From contig NZ_RCOG02000022.1 of the NCBI RefSeq assembly GCF_009663685.2, positions 558 to 64,557 on the forward strand: DNA of 64,000 nt, written 5' to 3'. Every line of letters begins with the position of its first letter. Within the stretch, counting starts at the first letter, position 1. A program made the translations under genes and the position numbers. This DNA is from Cupriavidus sp. U2. GTDB taxonomy: Bacteria; Pseudomonadota; Gammaproteobacteria; Burkholderiales; Burkholderiaceae. Below are positions 52,520 through 60,140 of the stretch, piece after piece. Below the pieces are notes generated by a model, which saw nothing but the letters and a program-made list of their open reading frames with translations, was not told where the DNA came from and searched no databases.

Positions 52520-53248
52520 TCAGTCGTGGGAGACGTTACCCGTGCCGTAGATCTTCTCGCACCATGCCGGACTCGCGCCCAGCAGCCTTGACAGTTTGGT
52601 GGCCGCCACCAGCTGCACGCGGCTGATCTCGGTGCGGTCCGCCGCCTCCAGGCGCGAGGCAGGGCCGGAAAGCGCAAGCGCGGCGATGAACTTGTCGCCG
52701 GCGCCGAACAGCGGCGTGGCGAAGGCCGCGGTGTAGATGTCGCGCACCCCGGCGGTGAACCACGGCAGGGGCTCGTCGCGCCGGGCCGATTCGTCTGCCT
52801 TGCCCCAGTACTTGAGCACCGACGCGATTGCCGTGTCGTCGAGCGGAAGGATGGTGCCAGGCAGGCGCGTCTCGCGCAGGCCTTCGCTCGGCTCGGCGCG
52901 ATACGGGCACATGCGATGGTCGTCGCCGTGCAGCACGTAGTACGACGCGCTTTCGCGCGTGGCCAGCGCCAGTTCCTGCAACACGGGTTCGATCAGCGAG
53001 CCGAGCTGGAACGATTGCTCGTACAGCTTGCCCAGGTAAAGCACACGCGGCCCCAGCGCATAGCGCCCGTCGGCCGTGCGCACCACATAGCTCATCCGCT
53101 CCAGCGAATTCAGCAGACGGAACACCGTCGTCTTGTGCATGCCGGAGTTGCTGGACAGCTGCGCCAGCGACTGGACCTCCGCGCCAAGGCGGAAGCAGTC
53201 CAGCAAACCAAGCGCCTTTTCGACGGCGGCTACCCCGTGGTTACTCAT
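52520..53248 (-). CDS. IclR-family transcriptional regulator
   Basis: 242 residues. N-terminal winged helix (about 1-65): VAAVEKALGLLDCFRLGAEVQSLAQLSSNSGMHKTTVFRLLNSLE. C-terminal effector domain with YYVLHGDDHRMCPYRAEPSEG, LPLDDTAIASVL and FGAGDKFIAALALSGPASRL. The start at 53248 has GGAG six bases upstream; the longer frame upstream belongs to other genes in the other direction. It is divergent from the Bug-led operon at 53414-60039, with palindromic sites between (53286-53304 and 53376-53392), so it is the likely regulator of that operon. Confidence 0.92.
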   Translation of the reverse strand: MSNHGVAAVEKALGLLDCFRLGAEVQSLAQLSSNSGMHKTTVFRLLNSLERMSYVVRTADGRYALGPRVLYLGKLYEQSFQLGSLIEPVLQELALATRESASYYVLHGDDHRMCPYRAEPSEGLRETRLPGTILPLDDTAIASVLKYWGKADESARRDEPLPWFTAGVRDIYTAAFATPLFGAGDKFIAALALSGPASRLEAADRTEISRVQLVAATKLSRLLGASPAWCEKIYGTGNVSHD

Positions 53249-53285
53249 CTTTGGCTCCGGTACGTCATTTCCGCCATTGTACTGT

Positions 53286-53304
53286 GTACAACGTCGTTGT
53301 GTAC
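53286..53304. promoter_or_regulatory. candidate IclR operator 1
   Basis: Near-palindrome GTACAAC-GTC-GTTGTGTAC; the right arm carries one extra G. It lies 38 bases upstream of the IclR start codon and so fits self-regulation. A related GTAC-rich stretch follows (53302-53310). Confidence 0.55.
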
Positions 53305-53375
53305 CGTACACGGGTATACGCCAAGTGGAGTCGGGACCTTTACGGACTATAGTTGTCTCAAATTTATGAAACGCT

Positions 53376-53392
53376 GTTGTACATAGTACAAC
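53376..53392. promoter_or_regulatory. candidate IclR operator 2
   Basis: Perfect palindrome GTTGTAC-ATA-GTACAAC (seven-base arms). It lies 22 bases upstream of the first Bug gene, close to TTGTCT at 53353-53358 as a possible -35, so a bound regulator would cover the -10 region. Confidence 0.65.
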
Positions 53393-53413
53393 GCAGCAAA
53401 ACGGAGACAACCA

Positions 53414-54394
53414 ATGCGTCAAGTCCGGTCCCCACGATCCTTGCGATCGCTTTTCGTCGCGGCGTTTGCGATGACGGCCGTGTCCGCGCACGCGGCCTGG
53501 CCCGACGACCGGCCCATCGAGGTCTACGTCGGCTTTGCCGCCGGGGGCGGCACGGACCTGCTGGCGCGCGCGATGGCGCCGTACCTGCAGAAGCATCTGG
53601 GCGGCAAGGCCCGCATCGTGGTGGTGAACAAGCCGGGCGCCTCGGGCGAGATCGCCTACTCGGCGCTGGCGCGGGCGGCGGCCGATGGCTACACGATCGG
53701 CATCGTGTCGACGCCTTCGCTGCTGACGATTCCGATCCAGCGCAAGCCCAAGTACGACCCGGCCGGCATCGTGCCACTGGCCCGCGTGGTCGACGATCCG
53801 GCCATGTTCGTGGTGGCGGGCGACAGCAAGCTGGGGTCGCTGGCCGATCTGGTGAAGCAGCTCAAGGGCAACCCCGAAGGCTTGTCGATGGGCAGCAACG
53901 GCATCGGCACCAATGGCCATATGGCCGCGCTGGCCTTGCAGCAGGCCACGGGCGCCCGCGTCAATCACATTCCGTTCGCCGGCACGTCGCAGACCAAGAC
54001 GAGCCTGCTGGGCCACCACATCGACGTGATGGCCATGAGCACGACCGAATTCACCGAGGCCGACCGGGCGTCGAAGGACGTGAAGGTGCTGGCGCAACTG
54101 GGCACCGAGCGCCGCCCCGGTCTGCTGGCCGATGTGCCGACGGCCCGCGAGCAGAAGCTCGACATCACGATCTCGTCCGAGCGAGGCTTCGCGGCACCGC
54201 GCGGCCTGCCGCCCGAGATCGCCAGGCGTCTGCAGGACGCCATCGAGGCCACGACGAAAGACCCCGAATTCCTGGCCCGCGCCGTCAACGAGGCGCGCGG
54301 CATCTCGTACCTGTCCGGCACGGCGTGGACCCAGCACATGGCCACGCAGCGCGGCAAGTTCGAAAGCCTGTGGAAGCTCGCTTCCACAAAGTAA
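53414..54394 (+). CDS. Bug/TctC-family substrate-binding protein (1 of 3 in this operon)
   Basis: 326 residues with a signal peptide ending near SAHA-A. Bug landmarks: EVYVGFAAGGGTDLLARAMAPYL, NKPGASGEIAYSA, and the late PREI-like AREQKLDITISSERGF. No TctA/TctB genes follow. First gene of the IclR-linked operon; GGAGACAACC precedes its ATG. It differs strongly from the receptors at 56210 and 59032, so it may bind a different ligand. Confidence 0.92.
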   Translation: MRQVRSPRSLRSLFVAAFAMTAVSAHAAWPDDRPIEVYVGFAAGGGTDLLARAMAPYLQKHLGGKARIVVVNKPGASGEIAYSALARAAADGYTIGIVSTPSLLTIPIQRKPKYDPAGIVPLARVVDDPAMFVVAGDSKLGSLADLVKQLKGNPEGLSMGSNGIGTNGHMAALALQQATGARVNHIPFAGTSQTKTSLLGHHIDVMAMSTTEFTEADRASKDVKVLAQLGTERRPGLLADVPTAREQKLDITISSERGFAAPRGLPPEIARRLQDAIEATTKDPEFLARAVNEARGISYLSGTAWTQHMATQRGKFESLWKLASTK

Positions 54395-54443
54395 TCCCCC
54401 CGAGTTGGACCCCCTTGTTTGTCCGTCATACCTGGAGTCGTAC

Positions 54444-55142
54444 ATGAGCACCCAAGCCAAAGTATCCCCCGCCATCCGCCGTGATTTCGAGCGCGTTTCG
54501 CCCGAACTGGTGGCGCGCGCGTCGAAGTTCCAGGCCGCCATCCTGGCCGATGTGGTGGGCCGTCGCGGCACGCTGAATGCCCGCGTGCAGGGGCTGTCGC
54601 CGGCCATGAAGGTGTGCGGCCCGGCACTGACCGTCGAAGTGCGTCCCGGCGACAACCTGATGTTCCACGTGGCGCTGGCGCTGGGCAAGCCCGGCGATGT
54701 GATCGTGGTGGACGGCAAGGGCGACCAGACGGCCGCGCTGTGCGGCGAGATCATGGCCACGCAGGCACAGGCCTCGGGCCTGGCCGGCTTCGTGATCGAT
54801 GCCGCCGTGCGCGATTCGCACGAACTGGCCCATGGTGCGTTTCCGGTCTTCTCGGCCGGCACCAATCCGTGCGGCCCCACCAAGGCCATTGGCGGCCTGG
54901 TGAACTGGCCCGCTTCGGTGGCGGGCGTGGCCGTCAATCCGGGCGACCTGATCGTGGGCGACGCCGACGGCGTGGTCGTCATCCCGCGCGAAGACGTGCC
55001 GGCCATCCTGGAACTGGCGCAGAAGAAGGTGGATGCCGAAGCCAAGCGCATTGCCGCCATCAAGGCCGGCGAACTGCGTCCGGGCTGGCTCGACAAGGAA
55101 CTGCGCGCGGCCGGCGTGCTGGCCGAAGGGGAATCGCTGTGA
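54444..55142 (+). CDS. RraA/CHA-aldolase family protein
   Basis: 232 residues. The family includes 4-carboxy-4-hydroxy-2-oxoadipate (CHA)/4-hydroxy-4-methyl-2-oxoglutarate aldolases (LigK, GalC, ProA), and regulator-of-RNase-E proteins. Arg123 and Asp124 (DAAVRD) are at the positions of the reported substrate and metal residues, and GDNLMFHVAL and GDVIVVDGKGD are present. Length (232) fits the aldolases rather than RraA (about 160). It would split CHA to pyruvate plus oxaloacetate. Start at 54444 with GGAG upstream; the stop overlaps the next GTG (GTGA). Confidence 0.88.
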   Translation: MSTQAKVSPAIRRDFERVSPELVARASKFQAAILADVVGRRGTLNARVQGLSPAMKVCGPALTVEVRPGDNLMFHVALALGKPGDVIVVDGKGDQTAALCGEIMATQAQASGLAGFVIDAAVRDSHELAHGAFPVFSAGTNPCGPTKAIGGLVNWPASVAGVAVNPGDLIVGDADGVVVIPREDVPAILELAQKKVDAEAKRIAAIKAGELRPGWLDKELRAAGVLAEGESL

Positions 55143-56083
55143 GCATCGTGAAGAAACCCGTACTGCTGGTCACGGGCAATGACCTGGCACCGCAGGCGCT
55201 GGAACTGCTCGAGGATTTCGAGGTGGTCTTCGCCGGCAAGCAATGCAGCGAGGAAACCGTGCTGGCGCTGGCCCGGGAAAAGGACCCCGTGGCCATCATC
55301 GTGCGCTACGGCAAGGTGGGCGCGACGGTCATGGATGCCGCGCCGTCGCTGAAGGTGATCTCCAAGCACGGCAGCGGCATCGACGTGATCGACCAGAACG
55401 CCGCCGCCCAGCGCGGCATCGCCGTGAGGGCGGCGGTGGGCGCCAATGCCGCTGCGGTGGCCGAACACGCATGGGCGCTGATCCTGGCCTGCGCCAAGGC
55501 CGTGCCGCACCTGAACGCGCGCATGCGCGCCGGGCATTGGGACAAGTCGATCCACAAGAGCATCGAGCTGAACGGCCGCACGCTGGGCATCGTGGGCCTG
55601 GGCGAGATCGGCCGCCGCGCCGCCGTGACCGGCGTGGCGCTGGGCATGCGCGTGATGGCGTTCGATCCCTATGCAAAGACGGTGCCCCAGGGCGTGACGC
55701 GGGTGGACAACCTGCCGCAGCTGTATCGCGAGGCCGACGTGGTGTCACTGCATTGCCCGCTGACCGACGACAACCGTGGCATGCTGAACCGCGAGACGCT
55801 GGCCCAGTTCAAGGACGGCGCGATCCTGGTCAACACGGCGCGTGGCGGCCTGATCGACGAACCGGCGCTGGCTGAGGCGCTGGCCAGCGGCAAGCTGCAT
55901 GCGGCCGGCCTGGACAGCTTCGCGGTGGAGCCGATGACCGTGCCGCATCCGTTCCAGCAGATCGAGAACCTGATCCTGTCGCCGCATATCGGCGGTGTCA
56001 GCGACGCGGCCTACGTGAACATGGGCGTGGGCGCGGCGAAGAACGTGCTGGCCGTGCTGCGGGACGCCGCCACGGCGGCATAA
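55139..56083 (+). CDS. D-2-hydroxyacid dehydrogenase (NAD-binding)
   Basis: 314 residues, phosphoglycerate dehydrogenase-like family. NAD-binding GIVGLGEIGRRA, catalytic Arg in VNTARGGLIDE, Glu in the segment after it and His in ILSPHIGGVS. It starts with GTG at 55139 that overlaps the aldolase stop by four bases (GTGA) after AAGGGGA. It should interconvert a 2-keto acid and a D-2-hydroxyacid, perhaps one made by or fed to the aldolase. The C-terminus lacks an ACT domain, so it is not SerA. Confidence 0.92.
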   Translation: MSIVKKPVLLVTGNDLAPQALELLEDFEVVFAGKQCSEETVLALAREKDPVAIIVRYGKVGATVMDAAPSLKVISKHGSGIDVIDQNAAAQRGIAVRAAVGANAAAVAEHAWALILACAKAVPHLNARMRAGHWDKSIHKSIELNGRTLGIVGLGEIGRRAAVTGVALGMRVMAFDPYAKTVPQGVTRVDNLPQLYREADVVSLHCPLTDDNRGMLNRETLAQFKDGAILVNTARGGLIDEPALAEALASGKLHAAGLDSFAVEPMTVPHPFQQIENLILSPHIGGVSDAAYVNMGVGAAKNVLAVLRDAATAA

Positions 56084-56092
56084 CGGAGTCAC

Positions 56093-56124
56093 GGTGTAAG
56101 GGTGTAACGGTGTAAGGGTGTAAG
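56093..56124. repeat. four tandem GGTGTAA(G/C) 8-mers
   Basis: GGTGTAA followed by G or C is repeated four times without a gap, directly after the dehydrogenase stop. Each unit contains TAA. The unit length of 8 shifts register each time, so no long frame can pass. Replication slippage is the likely origin; no function is evident. Confidence 0.8.
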
Positions 56125-56209
56125 GGAAGCCCCGGCTTCCACAGACAGAAACAGGCATCGCGGCGGGTTTGGCGTCAGCCCGACCCGCCACAGTTGCCAG
56201 GAGACAACG

Positions 56210-57217
56210 ATGTTGCATCGCGCATTTTTCCCCTCGTTCTTCCGCTCGTGTGCCCGTCTGGCGGCGCCGCTGGCTGCCGCCGCGACACTGGCCGGCCTGG
56301 GCTTGCCCGCGCTGGCGGCGGCGTATCCCGACAAGCCGGTGCGGATCGTCGTGCCCAACCCGCCGGGCGGCGCCGTCGATGTGGTGACCCGCAAGGTGGC
56401 ACAGAAGCTGACCCAGCAGACGGGCCAGAGCTTCGTGGTCGAGAACAAGCCGGGTGCCTCGGGCACGATCGGCACCTCGCAGGTGGTGAACGCGCCGGCA
56501 GACGGCTACACGCTGCTGGCCAACGACAATTCGTACACCACGCTGCCCTACGTCTTCAGGAAGCTGAACTGGGACCACCAGACCGCGCTGGTGCCCATCG
56601 CACCGTTTGCGTTCTCGCCGGTGGTGGTGGGCGTGAAGACCGATTCGCGCTTCAAGGACCTGCAGTCGCTGGTCAACTACGCCAAGGCGCATCCGGGCGA
56701 AGTGACGTTCGGCTCGGGCGGCCCCGGCAGTTCTCCGCATTTTGCCGCCGAGGCGTTCCAGCAGGCCGCCGGCATCAAGCTGATGCACGTGCCGTACAAG
56801 GGTGCCGGCGAGGCCATGGTGGGCCTGCTGGGAGGCAGCGTCGACCTGCTGGTGGTGTCCACGCCCACCGCGCTGGCGCCGGTCAAGGGCAACCAGATGC
56901 GCCTGCTGGCCATCAGCGGCAAGAGCCGTGTCGATGTGTTCCCGAACGTGCCGACGTTTGCCGAAGCCGGCCTGCCGGCCTTCAGCCTGTTCAACTGGTC
57001 GGGGCTGGCCGCGCCGAAGGGCACGCCGAAGGAAGTCGTCGACCGCCTGCAGGCCGAAGTCCACAAGGCGCTGCAGTCGCCCGACATGAAGGACTTCCTG
57101 GCCAGGATGGGTTCGCAGCCGGGCAATCTGGACAGCCCCGCGTTTGCGCAGCTGATCCAGCGGGAAACTGCGCAATGGGCCACCGTTGCGCAGAAGGCCA
57201 ATATCGAAAAGCAATAG
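56210..57217 (+). CDS. Bug/TctC-family substrate-binding protein (2 of 3)
   Basis: 335 residues with a long signal peptide (cleavage near LAAA-Y). Bug landmarks: DKPVRIVVPNPPGGAVDVVTRKVAQ, ENKPGASGTIG, FGSGGPGSSPHFAAEAFQQAAG and NVPTFAEAGLPAF. Ribosome site CAGGAGACAACG. It follows the dehydrogenase by about 125 bases after the tandem 8-mers and precedes the lactonase, so the set is probably one transcript. Confidence 0.93.
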   Translation: MLHRAFFPSFFRSCARLAAPLAAAATLAGLGLPALAAAYPDKPVRIVVPNPPGGAVDVVTRKVAQKLTQQTGQSFVVENKPGASGTIGTSQVVNAPADGYTLLANDNSYTTLPYVFRKLNWDHQTALVPIAPFAFSPVVVGVKTDSRFKDLQSLVNYAKAHPGEVTFGSGGPGSSPHFAAEAFQQAAGIKLMHVPYKGAGEAMVGLLGGSVDLLVVSTPTALAPVKGNQMRLLAISGKSRVDVFPNVPTFAEAGLPAFSLFNWSGLAAPKGTPKEVVDRLQAEVHKALQSPDMKDFLARMGSQPGNLDSPAFAQLIQRETAQWATVAQKANIEKQ

Positions 57218-57226
57218 GAGGTCACG

Positions 57227-58150
57227 ATGCTGCTGCTTCATCCTCCCACCGTCCGTGACGCCACGGTGCTCACCCGCCTGCCCGACGCGTTTCGCCGGCA
57301 CGATCGGGACAACGCCTGGTCGCTGGCCAATCGCGGCGGCGCGGTCACCGATTCGTTCCTGGAAGGGCCCGTCTGGTCGGACGGCCATCTCTGGGTGACA
57401 GACATTCCCTACGGCCGGATTTTTCGCGTATCGCTGCAGGGCGACTGGGAACAGGTCGCCGAGTACGACGGCGAGCCCAACGGCATGAAACGCCTGGCTG
57501 GCGGAGATTTCCTGATTACCGACTACCGCAATGGGCTGATGCGCCTGGATGCCCGTACCGGCACCGTCACGCCGTTCCTGGAGCGGCGCAATTCCGAGCG
57601 GTTCCGGGGCGTCAACGATCTGACGTTCGATTCGGCCGGCAACCTGTATTTCACGGACCAGGGCCAGACCGGCATGCACGACCCCACGGGGCGCGTGTAT
57701 CGGCTGGCGCCCGACGGCAGGCTGGATGTGCTGCTGGCCAACGCCCCCAGCCCCAACGGCCTGGTCCTGTCGCTGGACGAGAAGGTGCTGTACGTGGCCA
57801 TGACGCGCGGCAATTGCGTGTGGCGCGTGCCGCTGCAGGCCGATGGCTCGGTCAGCAAGGTTGGCCAGTTCTTCACGTCGTACGGGCCGAGCGGCCCCGA
57901 CGGGCTGGCCATGCGCGCCGATGGCTTCCTGCTGGTAGCCAATCCGGGGCTGGGCTATGTCTGGGTGCTCAACCACCGCGCCGAGCCGGTCGAAGTCATT
58001 CGCACGCCGGTCGGGGCATCGCTGACCAACCTGTGCTTCGGCGGGGACGACGGCAAGACGCTGCTGATGACCGAATCCACCACCGGCTCGATCCTGTGCG
58101 TGCCGATGCCGGAAGGTGGTGCCCCGGTGCATGGCGGGCGTTGGGCATGA
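57227..58150 (+). CDS. SMP-30/gluconolactonase-family lactonase
   Basis: 307 residues, six-bladed beta-propeller of the SMP-30/LRE family. The metal-binding residues are visible as FLEGPVWSDGHLWVTDI (Glu), an asparagine in GVNDLTFDSAGNLYFTD, and SPNGLVLSLDEKVLYVA and SGPDGLAMRADGFLLVANPG (Asn/Asp). Such enzymes open sugar-acid or other lactones. AGGAGG precedes the ATG, placed nine bases after the Bug stop. Its stop overlaps the next ATG (ATGA). The natural lactone is unknown. Confidence 0.92.
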   Translation: MLLLHPPTVRDATVLTRLPDAFRRHDRDNAWSLANRGGAVTDSFLEGPVWSDGHLWVTDIPYGRIFRVSLQGDWEQVAEYDGEPNGMKRLAGGDFLITDYRNGLMRLDARTGTVTPFLERRNSERFRGVNDLTFDSAGNLYFTDQGQTGMHDPTGRVYRLAPDGRLDVLLANAPSPNGLVLSLDEKVLYVAMTRGNCVWRVPLQADGSVSKVGQFFTSYGPSGPDGLAMRADGFLLVANPGLGYVWVLNHRAEPVEVIRTPVGASLTNLCFGGDDGKTLLMTESTTGSILCVPMPEGGAPVHGGRWA

Positions 58151-59004
58151 GCAGCGGCGCGAGCCCCGCCGCCGCATTCGCTGGCGCCTGCGACTGCCAT
58201 GTGCACGTCTATGACAGCCGCTATCCGGTGGCGCCGGGCGCGACGTTGCGGCCGCCCGATGCGTCGGCCGACGACTATCGCCAGGTCCAGCGCCGGCTGG
58301 GCACGCAGCGCGTGATCGTGGTGACGCCTTCGACCTATGGCACCGACAACGCCAGCACGACAGACGCCATCGCGGCATTGGGCCCGTGCGCACGGGGCGT
58401 GGCCGTGGTGGCCGCCGATGTCGCCGACGACGAACTGGCGCGGCTGCACCGGGCGGGCATTCGCGGCATCCGGCTGAACCTGACGCTGGCCGCGCCGGTA
58501 TCGCTCGACGATCTGCCCACGCTGGCCGCGCGGATTGCCGCATACGGATGGCATGTCCAGCTCAACTTGCCACCCCAGTGGCTGCCCGACGCGGCCGGCA
58601 TGCTGGCTGCGCTGCCAGTGCCCATGGTGTTCGATCACTACGGCCACTTGCCGCCTGGCAAGCCAGAGGCGGAGCCGGCCTTCCGCGTGATTGCGGGCCT
58701 GGTGGCAGCCGGCAAGGCGTGGGTGAAGCTGTCGGGCCCCTATATCGAATCGCGGGAAGGGGCGCCGCACTACGGCGACATGCGGCCGCTGGCGGCGCGC
58801 TACCTGAAGCTGGCGCCGGAGCGCATGCTGTGGGGGTCGGACTGGCCGCACCCTACGGCGCAGGCCAGGGGCGGCCGTCCTGTCGACGATGGCGCCGTGC
58901 TGCGCACGTTCCTGGATTGGTGTGGATCGTCGGATACGGCGCAGCAGGTGCTGGTTCGCAATCCGCAATCGCTTTACGGGTTCGGGGACATTGCCCCGGC
59001 CTGA
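58147..59004 (+). CDS. amidohydrolase-2 family protein, LigI-like
   Basis: 285 residues. CDCHVHVYD provides the HxH; YPVAPGATLRPPDAS matches the start of 2-pyrone-4,6-dicarboxylate hydrolase (LigI) and related D-galactarolactone isomerases. Later motifs: GIRGIRLNL, MVFDHYGHLPP and LWGSDWPHPT. It overlaps the lactonase stop by four bases. Together with an aldolase of the CHA type, it points to ring-cleavage lactone chemistry (PDC to oxalomesaconate and on to CHA), but the hydratase step is not seen here. Alternatively it isomerises a sugar-acid lactone. Confidence 0.88.
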   Translation: MSSGASPAAAFAGACDCHVHVYDSRYPVAPGATLRPPDASADDYRQVQRRLGTQRVIVVTPSTYGTDNASTTDAIAALGPCARGVAVVAADVADDELARLHRAGIRGIRLNLTLAAPVSLDDLPTLAARIAAYGWHVQLNLPPQWLPDAAGMLAALPVPMVFDHYGHLPPGKPEAEPAFRVIAGLVAAGKAWVKLSGPYIESREGAPHYGDMRPLAARYLKLAPERMLWGSDWPHPTAQARGGRPVDDGAVLRTFLDWCGSSDTAQQVLVRNPQSLYGFGDIAPA

Positions 59005-59031
59005 GTCGTACCGCGAACAAGAACTGGAGAC

Positions 59032-60039
59032 ATGATGTTCACATCGTTTTGCCTGTCGGCCCGCATGCGCATGCTGGGCCTGTCGGTCTGCCTGACCGCC
59101 GCATCGTTCGCCGCTGGCGCGGTCCACGCGCAGACCGACTGGCCTGCCGGCAAGGTCATCAACTACATCGTGCCGTACCCGGCCGGCGGCACGACAGACA
59201 TCCTGGCGCGCCTGGTCGCGCAGAAGGTGGGTCAGGCGCTGCACACCACGATCGTGGTCGAGAACCGGCCCGGTGCCACCGGCGCCATCGGCTCGGCCTT
59301 CGTGGCCCGCGCCGCGCCGGACGGCTACACGCTGCTCGGGGCATCGACGGCATCGCACGCGATCAACCCGGCGCTCAATCCGAAGCTGCCGTATGACGCG
59401 GTGAAGTCGTTCACGCCGGTGGCGCTGCTGGGCACCATCCCCAGCGTGCTGATCGTCGGACCGAACAGCCCGTACAAGAGCGTCAAGGACCTGGTGGCAG
59501 CCGCCAAGACCAGGCCCGGCACCGTGAGCTATGCCTCGGGCGGCAACGGCACGATCCTGCAGATGTCGGCGGAACTGCTGCAGCAGCAGGAAAACGTGCG
59601 CATGAATCACGTACCGTACAAGGGCGACGTCCCGGCGATCCAGGACGTGATGGCCGGCCACGTCGATTTTATGTTCGCGCCCACGGCGCCGATCCTGCCG
59701 CACGTGCAGGCCGGCAAGCTGCGCGCGCTGGCCGTGGCCACCGCAGTGCGGGTGCCAAGCCTGCCAGCCGTGCCGACGATGGCCGAAGCCGGCGTGGCGA
59801 ACTTCGAGGCCGAGCAATGGCAGGGCATTTTCGCGCCGGCCGGCACGCCGCCCGCCGTCGTCCAGCGGCTCAACGCCGAGATCAACCGTGCGCTGCAGGA
59901 CCCGGACGTCAAGGCGCAACTGGCCAAATTGGGGATCAAGGTGGTGGGCGGCGCGCCCGAGCGGCTGGCCGAGATTCAGAAGACCGATATCACCAAATGG
60001 AGCCACGTCGGCAAGGCCGCCAACATCGTGCTCGAATAA
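59032..60039 (+). CDS. Bug/TctC-family substrate-binding protein (3 of 3)
   Basis: 335 residues with a signal peptide ending near VHAQ. Bug landmarks: VINYIVPYPAGGTTDILARLVAQK, VENRPGATGAIG, YASGGNGTILQMSAELL, MNHVPYKGD and AVPTMAEAGVANFEAEQW. TGGAGACATGATG at the start. Last gene of the IclR-linked operon. It is more typical of the family than receptor 1. Confidence 0.93.
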   Translation: MMFTSFCLSARMRMLGLSVCLTAASFAAGAVHAQTDWPAGKVINYIVPYPAGGTTDILARLVAQKVGQALHTTIVVENRPGATGAIGSAFVARAAPDGYTLLGASTASHAINPALNPKLPYDAVKSFTPVALLGTIPSVLIVGPNSPYKSVKDLVAAAKTRPGTVSYASGGNGTILQMSAELLQQQENVRMNHVPYKGDVPAIQDVMAGHVDFMFAPTAPILPHVQAGKLRALAVATAVRVPSLPAVPTMAEAGVANFEAEQWQGIFAPAGTPPAVVQRLNAEINRALQDPDVKAQLAKLGIKVVGGAPERLAEIQKTDITKWSHVGKAANIVLE

Positions 60040-60140
60040 CGCCGCGCGAGCCGTACCGGTCTGCAGGACAACCGGAGAAGACGTGGTATACCGCAGTCGC
60101 TATGGACTGGCGCTGCAGGGCCTGGCGGCGCGTCTTGCCC

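Noticed and set aside
53249..55555. Extension of the IclR frame upstream by over 700 codons
   Set aside because: It runs antisense to the Bug, aldolase and dehydrogenase genes; the ATG at 53248 has a good ribosome site and begins the helix-turn-helix.
55745..60006. Long reverse-strand frames (over 680 and 930 codons) opposite the catabolic operon
   Set aside because: Composition is His/Arg/Gln-rich nonsense; the forward genes are tightly overlapping and have known motifs.
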